NCBI GenBank assembly: GCA_031363085.1
Contig: JANLTU010000183.1
Coordinates: 1 to 57,748 of the forward strand
DNA: 57,748 nt
Direction of reading: 5' to 3'
From: UBA6921 sp031363085
Lineage (GTDB): Bacteria > Pseudomonadota > Gammaproteobacteria > SG8-11
Below are positions 33,049 through 42,933 of this stretch, in pieces. Position 1 is the stretch's first letter. The number at the start of each line of letters is the position of its first letter. A program made the translations under genes and the position numbers. The notes below the pieces were generated by a model, which saw only the letters and a program-made list of their open reading frames with translations, was not told the DNA's origin and did not search any database.

Positions 33049-34689
33049 ATGTCAAAAAAACTATCCGCCGTAGCTTGCCTTGCATTGACGTTACTAGCGG
33101 CCTGTCTGCCGCCCATCCCGTCCATACCAAATTCGACGTCGCCACCGCCTACGCTGAGTAGTGATGTGCAATTTAACATTGTGTCCAGTGGCGACGCCCC
33201 AAGCACCGGATTGGGCACAGCGAAAACACAGTTGGTTGTGATTCAATCAAGCACTGAATTCGCTGCTGCGGTTGTTGATAACCCTTGGCTGGAAGCAGCA
33301 CGCAGCACTGACTTTTCCAGTCGTACGTTGATCGGCGTATTTATAAAGGGTCTTTCAGCCGGCTGTGAACACGTCACGATTAGCAGCATCACGGATGACG
33401 GCAATCACCTCACCGTAAATGCCAGCACGACAAATTCTTCGGGAACCACGCCGTGCCTCCCCGTGATGATCGATGGCGGATATATATTGGCGAACCTTGA
33501 GAAGACCACCAAGCCTATAACCTTGGTGACCCATGGCGATGTGCATTTTAATGTTGTAGCTAAAGGCACGTTTAACGGCAGCCCTCAAAACAGCTTCTTT
33601 GTTATTCAGTCAACTGCGGAACTCGATGCTGCGCTTGCCAAGGTTACGATCAGACGCTATCCGCCCATAATCGCTGACTTTACCACCCAAACCTTGCTCG
33701 GGGTCTTTGTGGCTCACTCCTCGCCCTGCGATGAAACCGTAATAACCTCGGTCAAGGCGGATGCTGCGGGCATTACCGTGAACGCAAACCATATTTCACG
33801 TCCAAACGTTATTTGTATCGCCAGTGTCGTGGGCGGAAGTTTTGAGCTCGTAACAATTGACAAAACATCAAGACCTGTAGCCTTTGCTCTTAGCAAGATT
33901 GAGCCTCCGGCGGGCTATAACTTTCCGTTTAACGTCATTTCCAGCGGTGACTATCAAGGCGCGGCACAAAATCAATTGCTCGTCATTCAGTCGAGCGCCG
34001 AGCTTAGTAGCGCGCTCGCCAACCTCACTCTCTCGGGCAATGCACCGACCGCTGACTTTACCCGCCAGACGTTAATCGGCGTATTCGTTAACACCGCCAC
34101 ATCGTCGGGATGCGAAAAGGTCGCCGTCTCGACAATTATCGAGGAGAATAATTCCCCGACCATCACCGTAAATGCCTTGGTTAGCACGGCGCGAAGCCCG
34201 TTGGGGCCCAACACATGCACCATAGTTGCTCACAACGGCACGTATGCCTTTGTGACCATGACAAAGACCACAACACCGATAACCCTGACGATCAGGCACG
34301 ACGTGCACTTTGTAACTGTCACCCAAGGCAGCTACATCGGCACCCCGCAAAAACAACAACTAGTAATCCAGTCGGAAGCAGAATTTACTGCTGCACTCAC
34401 TGGAGTTTCGACAGTAAGCGGCGGGCAAATCACTATAAACGTCGATTTTGCCAAGCAAACGCTGCTTGGTTTGTTCGTAACTCACGCTACTACCGGATGC
34501 GATGGCGGAACGGGGGTAGCAAAAATCACCGATGATGGCGCCAAGCTTACTGTGACTGCGGAGCATGTTACGCACGTCAATCTATTTTGCGCCGCCGTAT
34601 TTTATGACGGGACTTACGTATTTGTTGCGGTCCCAAAAACAACAAAGCCGGCGACCTTCGTCGTCACCGAAGTTGTTGTTACACACTAG
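33049..34689 (+). CDS. Lipoprotein with four PrcB-like repeats
   Basis: A 546-residue lipoprotein (signal MSKKLSAVACLALTLLAAC, lipid Cys19; then a Pro/Ser-rich spacer). The rest is four repeats of about 125 residues, each starting near VxFNxVxxGxxxGxxQxxxxVIQSxAELxAAL, followed by aDFxxQTLxGVFV and a Cys-containing loop, then ITVNA and a second Cys-containing strand. This VIQS...DF...LLGVFV pattern resembles the C-terminal domain of PrcB, a partner subunit of a bacterial protease; four in a row are unusual. Each repeat has a cysteine pair that could form a disulfide in the periplasm. Ser/Thr-rich, AT-richer DNA than its neighbours. Function unknown. Confidence 0.75.
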   Translation: MSKKLSAVACLALTLLAACLPPIPSIPNSTSPPPTLSSDVQFNIVSSGDAPSTGLGTAKTQLVVIQSSTEFAAAVVDNPWLEAARSTDFSSRTLIGVFIKGLSAGCEHVTISSITDDGNHLTVNASTTNSSGTTPCLPVMIDGGYILANLEKTTKPITLVTHGDVHFNVVAKGTFNGSPQNSFFVIQSTAELDAALAKVTIRRYPPIIADFTTQTLLGVFVAHSSPCDETVITSVKADAAGITVNANHISRPNVICIASVVGGSFELVTIDKTSRPVAFALSKIEPPAGYNFPFNVISSGDYQGAAQNQLLVIQSSAELSSALANLTLSGNAPTADFTRQTLIGVFVNTATSSGCEKVAVSTIIEENNSPTITVNALVSTARSPLGPNTCTIVAHNGTYAFVTMTKTTTPITLTIRHDVHFVTVTQGSYIGTPQKQQLVIQSEAEFTAALTGVSTVSGGQITINVDFAKQTLLGLFVTHATTGCDGGTGVAKITDDGAKLTVTAEHVTHVNLFCAAVFYDGTYVFVAVPKTTKPATFVVTEVVVTH

Positions 34690-34718
34690 AAATTAGCTCG
34701 TAAATTGGTCTACGCCGT

Positions 34719-34759
34719 CACCCCGGCGCTGGTGGGAAATATCCACCAGCGCCGGGGTG
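34719..34759. repeat. Perfect 17-bp inverted repeat
   Basis: Two 17-bp arms (34719-34735 and 34743-34759, starting CACCCCGGCGCTGG) separated by seven bases (GAAATAT). No T-tract flanks it on either side. Located 29 bp after the lipoprotein stop; it is probably a transcription-termination or mRNA-stabilising hairpin. Confidence 0.8.
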
Positions 34760-34884
34760 CAGCGCATGACAAGGCACAATCCACACTTGCGAGAATTTTC
34801 AGCACACCCTCCGCCATAACCCGCTGCCCGGAAATTCGCGGTAACAAGCTTTGCCGACGCCCCATTCGTACGCGCCTAAAATTT

Positions 34885-37408
34885 GTGCGCGCAGCCATCC
34901 GTTTTTTCTTGCTTGTCGTGGTCAACAACCATGCGCCCAAAACATTCGCGCACCTCCTGCCATTGTCGATCACCGCTTACGGGCTGTTATTCATCCTGCT
35001 GGGGCTGTTGTTATTCGGCGGGTTTAGCTGGCTTGCCGTCAACGAAATCTACACGCTGCAAACAGAATCCCAACTCAGAAATCTGCATCTTGCACAGGAA
35101 GAAATGCGCGAAACCGCGCTGCATGTGCTGGAAGAAGGCGAAGAGCTGGCAAAGCACTTTGCCGCCTGGGACAAACCATTCAGCAATTAAGTAACCCGAC
35201 CTATTACGCCTATTGACGCGAATACCGCGTTCCGTCGGCGAGTTTCGCGCCGCACGATGCAGACCTGCCCGTGCAACTCACGTTGCCGATTTCAAAAGCC
35301 ACGCTGATCAGGCAGCGCGGTACGGATCAATCGCGAAGCAACGTTTTCGGTTTGCCGACGTGAGAGCATTACGGTGGATGTGCGGGAAGGCGAGGCCATC
35401 GGCGCAGCCGACATCGTGCAGCATATTCATGTCGCACAGCTTCCCAACGTCGGGTTTGATCAGTTGCAAAACCTGATGTGGTCAACGATGCAGCGGTTTG
35501 TCGTCATTGGTGTTTCGCTGGCCCTGTTGTTGCTGTATTTGCTGGTGCACATCTTCGGCCTGCCGTCGCGCCGGCTGTCGCATCATATCGATGCGTTGCG
35601 CCACGGCAACCGCAATTTGCTGCAAGACTCGCGCAAACACAAACTCGCGGTGGCGGAATTCGAAAAAGTACGCTTGTCGCTGAACGACTATCAAACGCAA
35701 CTGGACAACCGCGATGCGGCACCGCGCGAAAGCGAAATGCGCATGCGCGCGGTGTTGGACAACGTGGTCGACGGCATCATCACCATCGACGCGCACGGCA
35801 TCATTGAATCCTGCAACCCGGCGGTCGTGCGCATCTTCGTGCTGGCTAAGCACGACATGATCGGACGCAACAGCATCGCGCTGCTGGCCGACTCGGCGCT
35901 GCCGAAATACAGCGCGTATCGCAGCCAATGTTTTCAAATTCCATCCAGTGAGCGACACGCCACCGAGAGCTGCGAACGGCTCGGCAAGCGCGCGGACGGC
36001 ACGGAATTTCCGCTGGAAATCGCGCTGTCGGAAATGCAGGTGGCGCAACGGCAATTATTTATCGTTGTGGTGCGCGACATCACCGAACGCAAGCGCTCGC
36101 AAGAGCGTCTGGTGTATCTGGCGAATTTCGACGAGCTCACCGGCCTGCCCAATCGAACCTTATTCCGCGACCGCCTGTATCAAGCCATCGCGCACGCAAA
36201 GCGCGACGAACGACTGGTCGCCGTGATTTTTTTTGATCTCAACCACTTCAAAAAAAATAAATGACACGTTGGGGCACCATGCCGGTGACCAACTGCTGCT
36301 GGGGGCGAGCCAGCGGTTGCGGGAAACTGTCCGCGAGCTGGAGACCGTTGCGCGGCTGGGCGGCGATGAGTTCGTGGTGATACTGGAAAGCGTCCGCCAC
36401 GTCGAGCAAGTCACCGAAATCGTCACCAAACTGCTGCAAACCCTGGAAATGCCGTTTGTGCTCAATGGCCAGGAAGCCTTCGTCGCCGGCATCGCCATTT
36501 ATCCACTCGACGATACCGATATCGACAATTTAGTGAAAAATGCCGACACCGCGATGTTCCGCGCCAAAGAGCAAGGCGGTAACACCTATCAGTATTTCAA
36601 AGCGGAGATGAACGCCAAGGCTGTGCAGCGCTTGAAAATGGAAAACGCGTTGCACTATGCACTGGAAAGAAATGAATTCGAACTGCACTATCAACCGCGC
36701 ATCGACTTGAACAGCGGCGCCATACGCGGCATGGAAGCCGTCCTGCGTTGGCACTCACCGCAGTTAGGCAGCATCTCGCCGGTGCAATTTATTCCGTTGC
36801 TGGAAGAAACCGGCATGATCGTGCCGGTCGGTGATTGAGTGCTTAAAACCGCCTGCGAACAGACCCGCCGTTGGCACAGCGCCGGTTACGATCTGCGCGT
36901 GTCGATCAATGTGTCGGTGCGGCAATTTCGGCAAAAAGATCTGGTGCAGCGCTTTCGCGACATCTTGCACGCCGCCGATTTTGATCCGCAGCGCCTGGAG
37001 CTGGAAATCACCGAAGGATTGCTGGTCGAAAACATGGATGCGGCGGTCACCATTCTGAGCGACTTGCATGACGCTGGCGTGCACATCTCGATTGACGATT
37101 TTGGTATCGGCTACTCATCGCTCAGCTACCTCATGCGCCTGCCGATCAACAGCATCAAAATTGACCGCTCTTTCGTAGCCGACATTACCGACAACCCCGA
37201 CGATGCCGTGATCACGGCTGCCATCGTCGCCTTGGCGCGCAGCCTGCGCTTAAACGTCACGGCCGAAGGCATCGAAACCAAGGCGCAATTGGACTATTTA
37301 AAGTCACTGGGCTGCGACGAAGCACAAGGCTTCTACTTCAGCCAGCCCCTAGCGCTACACAAATTCGAACGTCGCATCAGGCAACCGAGCGTTTACCCGC
37401 TCGAATAA
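34885..37408 (+). pseudogene. Decayed GGDEF-EAL c-di-GMP protein (CHASE4-PAS-GGDEF-EAL type)
   Basis: Segments of one protein are read in different frames: an N-terminal membrane helix (LPLSITAYGLLFILLGLLLF) and CHASE4-like start until TAA 35188; a segment in another frame with LSNPTYYAY then TGA at 35214; membrane helix, PAS and the start of a GGDEF domain from 35374 (FFDLNHFKK); the rest of GGDEF (RLGGDEFVVIL) and EAL (LHYQPRIDL, continuing to EITEGLLVENM). An A8 run at 36250-36257 has one base too many (7 A restores HFKKINDTLGHHAGD). TGA at 36836-36838 replaces an expected Trp between VPVGD and VLKTACEQTRRW. At least four lesions, so it is a pseudogene. The start is approximate (GTG 34885). 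Confidence 0.88.
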
Positions 37409-37431
37409 TTTTCAGTGCCGGGTGTCGTCAA

Positions 37432-38544
37432 TTACTCCGGCCACTCCGTTGGTTCGCGGCGCAGGGTGCCGTTCATGCTGTGTCGAAATCCAGACAGGGT
37501 TTGGTAGATCACGCGGCGGGCACGGTTGATGGAACCCAGCGGCCGATGTTCCGGCAGCGCATGCCACGGCGTAAACGACAAGTGCTCGGCAACGTCCAGA
37601 TTTTCAGGATCCGAAATATCTTGCTTGGGGATACGTATCAGGGCGACGCGCTGGAACGGCGCATCCACTTCATTCCAATCAACTACCGAATCTTCCACCG
37701 GCATTTTCACCGCGTCGGTCTGCACCTGGATCAGGAACTCGAAGTAAACATCTTCGCTGCCGACCTGCTTGACCATGGCCTCACGTAGATAGTCCGGGCC
37801 GGTGAGCACCGGCTTCACGTTGGCTAGTCTGGTGATGGGGCGCGCCGAAAACTTGATTGCTTTAGCGCCTAATTTATAGGGTGTTTCGCTCCAATACGGC
37901 ACTTGCAGCGGGTTGTAGAAAGGCTGGTGATTGATCTCGTAGAACGCCTTCTTTTCAACTGGCCGGGTACTGAAAAAATTGGCGGCCGTCCCGGTTGCTA
38001 AAGCCCGATGCAGCTCCTCGTAGTCTTTCAGGTTACGCGAGAAAAACACTGGAAAATTAATCATCACAAAGTCTTGTGTCTGCGCGTCTCGTTCATCGTC
38101 GAGAATTTTATCGCCCGCTACGTCCAGCAGCTTGATGGCCATGCCTCGCGCCTGCTCCACCGTGTCGGGCAACACCGCAACACCGCCGGCGGAAAAGCGA
38201 ATCAAGGCATCGAACTTGCGCGCTTGCGCGAACACTCCGAGCTGAAGTTCCGGCGGAAGGTTGTCCGCCACAATGAACTCGGCGCGCACCAACCCATGAG
38301 TTTTCGGATGTGCATCGCGTAACACCAGCCCTTTCCCGGCCGGGTATTGCAGCTTCAAGCGCGCGAGCGTCTGCTGGGTGATCGATGCGATGAACGCCGC
38401 TTCATTCGGCTCTTCCATTTCCTGGCCCAGGGCCAGCGGCGGATCAAGGAGCGCCTGTGCATGCAGCGTCAGTGGAAACACAACCAGCAGCGCGCAGCCA
38501 TACAACCTAGCGACAATAGTTTTGAACCGGGTAGTGGATTTCAT
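37432..38544 (-). CDS. Catalase-family (catalase-related peroxidase-like) exported protein
   Basis: A 370-residue protein with a signal peptide (ARLYGCALLVVFPLTLHAQA). The body carries the reduced catalase core: HPKTHGLVRAEFIVADNLPP (equivalent of the distal His region), RFSAGGVAVLPDTVEQARGM, AIKLLDVAGDK, DFVMINFPVFFSRNLKDYEE and the end LSFTPWHALPEHRPLGSINR, RARRVIYQTLSGFRH, where the proximal Tyr of catalases would lie in the RxxxY pattern. It resembles SrpA/catalase-related proteins, which are shorter than classical catalases and often periplasmic. Catalase or peroxidase activity is not proven by sequence. Monocistronic. Confidence 0.85.
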   Translation of the reverse strand: MKSTTRFKTIVARLYGCALLVVFPLTLHAQALLDPPLALGQEMEEPNEAAFIASITQQTLARLKLQYPAGKGLVLRDAHPKTHGLVRAEFIVADNLPPELQLGVFAQARKFDALIRFSAGGVAVLPDTVEQARGMAIKLLDVAGDKILDDERDAQTQDFVMINFPVFFSRNLKDYEELHRALATGTAANFFSTRPVEKKAFYEINHQPFYNPLQVPYWSETPYKLGAKAIKFSARPITRLANVKPVLTGPDYLREAMVKQVGSEDVYFEFLIQVQTDAVKMPVEDSVVDWNEVDAPFQRVALIRIPKQDISDPENLDVAEHLSFTPWHALPEHRPLGSINRARRVIYQTLSGFRHSMNGTLRREPTEWPE

Positions 38545-38705
38545 TTATTTGACCCTCCTGTCGTACTTGATCGCACCACCGGATGATTTTTTGTCCGTCA
38601 TCGGCGGCATGTTGAGTTTTGTAAAAAATTAAAGTTCACCCTTTGCTCTTTAACAAGACACACAGTATCAACGTGGAGGACTGAAAGCGACATGAAAAAT
38701 AAAAT

Positions 38706-39245
38706 TCAAACACTGCGCGTCCGCTCCAACCGGCTGTTAGCGAATGACGCAAACGTGAAGTACGACCATGTCTTACCAGAAATGCTGCGTACCTCTTCAC
38801 GATAATGTCCGCAGGTGTAGTCCGCAATTGCTGACGCCCAGAATCGCATCGCTGGCACATTGCCGTGGTAAACGCGCACGAGCCACGGGCCTGGAAATTG
38901 ATTCCATACGTGCGCGGCCATGGTTCGCCCGATTCCGTGGCGCCTTACGTGTCTGGTAACGAAGAACTCGACGATGTCCTTCATGCCCGGATCGCCGACA
39001 TAGCGTGCCGCAGAGCCAACCAAGGCAAAGCCTATGGGCGTTTCGGCGATGTACGCCAAATACACTTGGGCGCCATCGCCCCATACCTTCCCGAGCGAGT
39101 ACGTGAAGCCCTCGGCCTGATCGGACTCAAGTGGAATCCACTCCTCCATGTCATGGCAGTACTGCTGTAAGAGCGGGACCAGTGTGGCGTCGTGAGACCG
39201 ATCAGCGTGCACAATGTTGAAATCCGCGAGGTCCATAACTCCCAT
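38706..39245 (-). CDS. GNAT-family N-acetyltransferase
   Basis: A 179-residue protein with GNAT elements: FNIVHADRSHDATLVPLLQQ at the N-terminus, AQVYLAYIAETPIGFALVGS (beta strands), DPGMKDIVEFFVTRHVRRHG then GIGRTMAAHVW (the acetyl-CoA binding R-x-x-G-x-G/A pattern here RRHGIGRT), and VRVYHGNVPAMRFWASAIA. The target is unknown. The start is either ATG 39245 or ATG 39236; GGAG lies only 2 bases from the latter, too close, so 39245 is favoured. It is divergent from dxs. Confidence 0.85.
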   Translation of the reverse strand: MGVMDLADFNIVHADRSHDATLVPLLQQYCHDMEEWIPLESDQAEGFTYSLGKVWGDGAQVYLAYIAETPIGFALVGSAARYVGDPGMKDIVEFFVTRHVRRHGIGRTMAAHVWNQFPGPWLVRVYHGNVPAMRFWASAIADYTCGHYREEVRSISGKTWSYFTFASFANSRLERTRSV

Positions 39246-39381
39246 TCTATTACACCGATGGCACACCGATGGCACCCACTTTTTCAAACCTGCCTCACCC
39301 CGCAGCCGGCCGACCGGCTTGCATCACCTGGTGCAAACCGTCATGATTCCCGCCTTCCCGTAGGATCTTTTGCCGCAGACC

Positions 39382-41268
39382 ATGCCCGAACGTCAGCATT
39401 TTCCGCTACTCAACACCATCGACACGCCTGCCGATCTGCGTTCGCTTGCGCTCGACCAATTACCTGAGCTGGCGGATGAATTGCGCAGTTTTCTGATTCA
39501 GTCGGTCGGTAAAACCGGCGGCCATCTGGCGGCGGGGCTGGGCACGGTGGAGCTCACCGTCGCGCTGCATTATGTGTTCAACACCCCGCAGGACCGGCTG
39601 GTGTGGGACGTGGGCCACCAGACTTATCCGCACAAAATTCTAACCGGGCGCCGCGAGCGCATGGCCAGCATCCGGCAAGCCGGTGGTTTGGCGGGCTTTC
39701 CGAGCCGCAGCGAAAGCGACTACGACACCTTCGGCGTGGGCCATTCCAGCACCTCGATCAGCGCCGCCCTGGGCATGGCGATTGCCGCGCAGAAACAAGG
39801 CGCAGATCGCCACATCGCCGCGATCATCGGCGACGGCGCAATGACTGCCGGCATGGCGTTCGAGGCGCTGAATCACACCGGTGACCTCGACGCGAACCTG
39901 CTGGTGGTGCTCAACGACAACGACATGTCGATTTCGCCCAACGTCGGCGGCATGTCGAATTATCTGGCGCGCATTTTGTCGGGCCGCCTCTATTCAACGG
40001 TGCGTGAAGGCAGCAAAAAAGTGCTCGGCGTGATGCCCTCAATGTGGGAGTTGGCGCGCCGCACCGAAGAACACGTGAAAGGCATGGTGATCCCCGGCAC
40101 CTTGTTCGAAGAGCTGGGCTTCAACTACATCGGCCCCATCGACGGCCATGACCTGCCCACGCTGGTGGCGACGCTGCGCAATCTGTATGTGCTCAAGGGC
40201 CCGCAATTTCTGCATGTGGTGACCAAAAAAGGCAAAGGCTACGCCCCCGCCGAAGCCAACCCCTGCACCTATCACGGCGTCAGCGCGTTTGATCCGCGCA
40301 CCGGGCAGTTGCCACCGACGGCGAGCGGCGTAACCTACACGCAGGTGTTCGGCGACTGGCTGTGCGACATGGCGGCACAAGACACGCGTCTGATCGGCAT
40401 CACGCCGGCGATGCGCGAAGGCTCGGGCATGGTGGAATTTTCGCAGCGCTTTCCGGATCAATATTTCGATGTCGGCATCGCCGAGCAACACAGCGTGACG
40501 CTCGCCGCCGGCTTGGCCTGCGAAGGCATGCGCCCGGTGGTGGCGATCTATTCGACCTTCTTACAGCGCGGCTACGACCAGTTGATCCACGACGTCGCGG
40601 TGCAAAATCTGCCGGTGCTGTTCGCGATTGACCGCGCCGGCTTGGTGGGCCCCGACGGCCCGACGCACGCCGGCAGTTTCGATTTGAGTTATCTGCGCTG
40701 CATTCCAAACCTGATGATCATGGCGCCATCGGACGAAAACGAATGCCGGCAAATGTTGTATACCGGCTTCATGCATCACGGCCCCGCCGCAGTGCGTTAC
40801 CCGCGCGGCAGCGGGCCGGGCGTCAAGACCCTGCAAACCATGGCCGCCTTGCCGGTGGGCAAAGCCGAAATGCGCCGCAGTGGCCGTAAAGTCGCGCTGC
40901 TGGCGTTCGGCAGCATGCTGACTCCGGCGCTCGAAGCTGCCGAAACGCTCGACGCAAGCGTGGTCAACATGCGCTTCGTCAAGCCACTGGATGTAAATAT
41001 GATCTTGCGACTGGCGGCCACTCACGACGTGCTGGTAACTCTGGAAGAAAACGCAGTTGCGGGCGGTGCCGGCAGCGCCGTCAATGAATATCTGGCCGCC
41101 CAACAAGTCACCGTGCCGATCCTCAATCTGGGCTTGCCCGACCGCTTTGTCGCCCACGGCAAACGCGAGCACCTGCTCGCCGAATGCGGCCTCACCGGCG
41201 ATGGTATAATCGTCGCCGTTCAAAGTTTCACCCGCTCCGGGCTTGTGAAACTGAGCCAATCCAAGTAA
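39382..41268 (+). CDS. dxs: 1-Deoxy-D-xylulose-5-phosphate synthase
   Basis: A 628-residue thiamine-diphosphate enzyme, normal length, which joins pyruvate and glyceraldehyde-3-phosphate in the first step of the MEP isoprenoid pathway. Seen: the DVGHQTYPHKILTGRRERM phosphate/TPP region, the TPP-binding GDGAMTAGMAFEALNHTGDL, then NDNDMSISPNVGGMSNYL, the pyrimidine-domain DVGIAEQHSVTLAAGLACEG, and the C-terminal NMRFVKPLDVNMILRLA. ATG 39382 is taken; a TTG 12 bases upstream is also in frame. queD starts 26 bp downstream, so dxs may lead an operon with queD and folE2. Confidence 0.97.
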   Translation: MPERQHFPLLNTIDTPADLRSLALDQLPELADELRSFLIQSVGKTGGHLAAGLGTVELTVALHYVFNTPQDRLVWDVGHQTYPHKILTGRRERMASIRQAGGLAGFPSRSESDYDTFGVGHSSTSISAALGMAIAAQKQGADRHIAAIIGDGAMTAGMAFEALNHTGDLDANLLVVLNDNDMSISPNVGGMSNYLARILSGRLYSTVREGSKKVLGVMPSMWELARRTEEHVKGMVIPGTLFEELGFNYIGPIDGHDLPTLVATLRNLYVLKGPQFLHVVTKKGKGYAPAEANPCTYHGVSAFDPRTGQLPPTASGVTYTQVFGDWLCDMAAQDTRLIGITPAMREGSGMVEFSQRFPDQYFDVGIAEQHSVTLAAGLACEGMRPVVAIYSTFLQRGYDQLIHDVAVQNLPVLFAIDRAGLVGPDGPTHAGSFDLSYLRCIPNLMIMAPSDENECRQMLYTGFMHHGPAAVRYPRGSGPGVKTLQTMAALPVGKAEMRRSGRKVALLAFGSMLTPALEAAETLDASVVNMRFVKPLDVNMILRLAATHDVLVTLEENAVAGGAGSAVNEYLAAQQVTVPILNLGLPDRFVAHGKREHLLAECGLTGDGIIVAVQSFTRSGLVKLSQSK

Positions 41269-41294
41269 TCTCCTAGCTCTGTAGTCAAGTATTT

Positions 41295-41681
41295 ATGCCA
41301 GCCAACTATTCATTAAAGATCGTCACCGATTTTGCTGCCGCGCATTTATTGCGTAACTATCCCGGCGTGTGTAATCAGTTACACGGTCACAATTGGAAAG
41401 TGGAAGTGGAAGTGACCTCGACACAATTAGATCAGGTTGGCATGGGCGTCGATTTCAAGGTGCTCAAGGAGGCGACGCGTGCCGAACTGGCGCGACTGGA
41501 CCATCGGCATCTCAACGAAATTGCGCCGTTCGACACCATCAACCCAACCGCCGAAAACATCGCTGCGTATTTATTCCAACAACTGGGCGCGCGCCTGAAC
41601 GGTGCAACCCACCGCGTCACTGCCATCACGTTGTGGGAAACCGAACGCGCCTGTGTACGTTATACCGAGGATGTATCATGA
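41295..41681 (+). CDS. queD: 6-Carboxytetrahydropterin synthase / 6-pyruvoyl-tetrahydropterin synthase family
   Basis: A 128-residue enzyme. The metal site is complete: His17 of FAAAHLL plus His30 and His32 of LHGHNW, with the catalytic Cys26 in GVCNQLHGH. It also has MGVDFKVLKEATR, DHRHLNE and WETERACVRY at the C-terminus. QueD makes 6-carboxy-tetrahydropterin from dihydroneopterin triphosphate, the first committed step to queuosine. The ATGA overlap with folE2, which supplies that substrate, fits the queuosine/folate role. Members with the other PTPS activities cannot be excluded. Confidence 0.92.
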   Translation: MPANYSLKIVTDFAAAHLLRNYPGVCNQLHGHNWKVEVEVTSTQLDQVGMGVDFKVLKEATRAELARLDHRHLNEIAPFDTINPTAENIAAYLFQQLGARLNGATHRVTAITLWETERACVRYTEDVS

Positions 41682-42496
41682 CCAAAGCACGCTCACAACC
41701 GATTGCCAACGCATCCGCGATTGCCGACGTACAAGGCAGCAAAGACACCCGCAACATTCCCATCGACAAGGTCGGCATCAAGGATATTCGCCACCCGGTG
41801 CGCGTGCGTGATCGCAGCGCCGGCGACCAGCACACCATCGCCAACTTCAATATGTACGTGAACCTGCCGCACAATTTCAAAGGCACGCACATGTCGCGCT
41901 TCGTGGAGATTCTCAACAAACACGAACGCGAAATTTCGGTGCGCTCCTTCAAAGACATGGTGCAGGAAATGACCGTGCTACTGGAGGCCGAGTCCGGCCA
42001 CGTTGAAATGAAGTTCCCCTACTTCGTCATGAAGCAGGCGCCGGTGTCCAAGGTCAAAAGCTTGATGGACTACGACGTCACCTTCATCGGCGAAACCAAC
42101 CACGCCGAACCCAACTTATGGATCAAGATCGTGGTGCCGGTGACCAGCCTGTGCCCGTGCTCCAAACAAATCTCCGACTATGGCGCACACAACCAGCGTT
42201 CGCACGTCACCATCAAGGTGCGCACCAAAGAGTTCGTGTGGATCGAAGAGTTGATCGACATCGTCGAACAAGAAGCCTCGTGCCAGTTGTACGGGCTGCT
42301 CAAACGCCCGGACGAAAAATTCGTCACCGAAGCGGCGTATAACAATCCGAAGTTCGTCGAAGACATGGTGCGCGACATCGCGCAGCGCTTTAACGCCGAC
42401 GCACGCATCGCCGCGTATGTGGTGGAATCGGAAAATTTCGAATCCATCCACAACCACTCGGCGTACGCAATGATTGAAAAAACCAAGGCCCAATAA
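41678..42496 (+). CDS. folE2: GTP cyclohydrolase FolE2 (type IB)
   Basis: A 272-residue enzyme that converts GTP to 7,8-dihydroneopterin triphosphate, the common precursor of folate and queuosine. It starts at ATG 41678 with ATGA overlap to queD. Family marks: DTRNIPIDKVGIKDIRHPV, MYVNLPHNFKGTHMSRFVEI, VTSLCPCSKQISDYGAHNQR with the metal-binding Cys and His residues, and NPKFVEDMVRDIA with the final NHSAYAMIE. FolE2 can use metals other than zinc and often appears where zinc-independent folate synthesis is useful; no zinc operator was seen upstream. It ends two bases from the convergent response regulator gene. Confidence 0.95.
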   Translation: MTKARSQPIANASAIADVQGSKDTRNIPIDKVGIKDIRHPVRVRDRSAGDQHTIANFNMYVNLPHNFKGTHMSRFVEILNKHEREISVRSFKDMVQEMTVLLEAESGHVEMKFPYFVMKQAPVSKVKSLMDYDVTFIGETNHAEPNLWIKIVVPVTSLCPCSKQISDYGAHNQRSHVTIKVRTKEFVWIEELIDIVEQEASCQLYGLLKRPDEKFVTEAAYNNPKFVEDMVRDIAQRFNADARIAAYVVESENFESIHNHSAYAMIEKTKAQ

Positions 42497-42498
42497 CT

Positions 42499-42933
42499 TC
42501 AGGGCGGCGGGACGTTCAACAGCAACCAGTAAATACCCAACTGGCGCACGGCTTCCTGAAATTCAGCGAAATCAACCGGCTTGCGGATGTAGCTACTGGC
42601 GCCGTTGTCATAACTTGCGACGATATCCGTTTGCTCGGCCGAAGTGGTGAGGATCACCACCGGCAAGCGCCGCGTATGCGGATTGCCGCGAATCTGTTTC
42701 AGCACTTCTACACCGTCCAGCCGCGGCAGTTTTAAATCGAGCAAAATGACTTGCGGCAAAATCAGCTTGTCGCGCCCGGCATGCGCCCCGGTGGCAAACA
42801 AGTAATCCAGCGCTTCGACACCGTCTTCGGCCACGACCACTTCATTGACGATATTATTTTTTCGCAAGGCGCGCAAAGTGAGGTCGCGATCATCAGGATT
42901 GTCTTCAACTAACAGAATAATTTTTCCATGCAT
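42499..42933 (-). CDS. Stand-alone response regulator, Rcp1-like
   Basis: A 144-residue single receiver domain. It has LLVEDNPDDRDLTLRALRKN (acidic pocket), VILLDLKLPRLDG with the phospho-acceptor Asp, VILTTSAEQTDIVASYDNGA and SYIRKPVDFAEF with the conserved Lys. The insertion around YLFATGAHAG and the EDNPDD start are typical of Rcp1-type regulators that pair with phytochrome-like kinases. No output domain. GGGGAG is well placed before ATG 42933. It is probably the target of one or more of the kinases upstream. Confidence 0.92.
   Translation of the reverse strand: MHGKIILLVEDNPDDRDLTLRALRKNNIVNEVVVAEDGVEALDYLFATGAHAGRDKLILPQVILLDLKLPRLDGVEVLKQIRGNPHTRRLPVVILTTSAEQTDIVASYDNGASSYIRKPVDFAEFQEAVRQLGIYWLLLNVPPP

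Noticed and set aside
35213..35476. An open frame of 87 codons in the middle of the broken GGDEF-EAL gene
   Set aside because: It results from the frame change in the pseudogene; part of it is not read in the family frame.
38692..38805. A 37-codon open frame on the plus strand with a GGAGG sequence upstream
   Set aside because: The purine run is 11 bases from the ATG, the frame overlaps the end of the acetyltransferase gene on the opposite strand, and the product has no family pattern.
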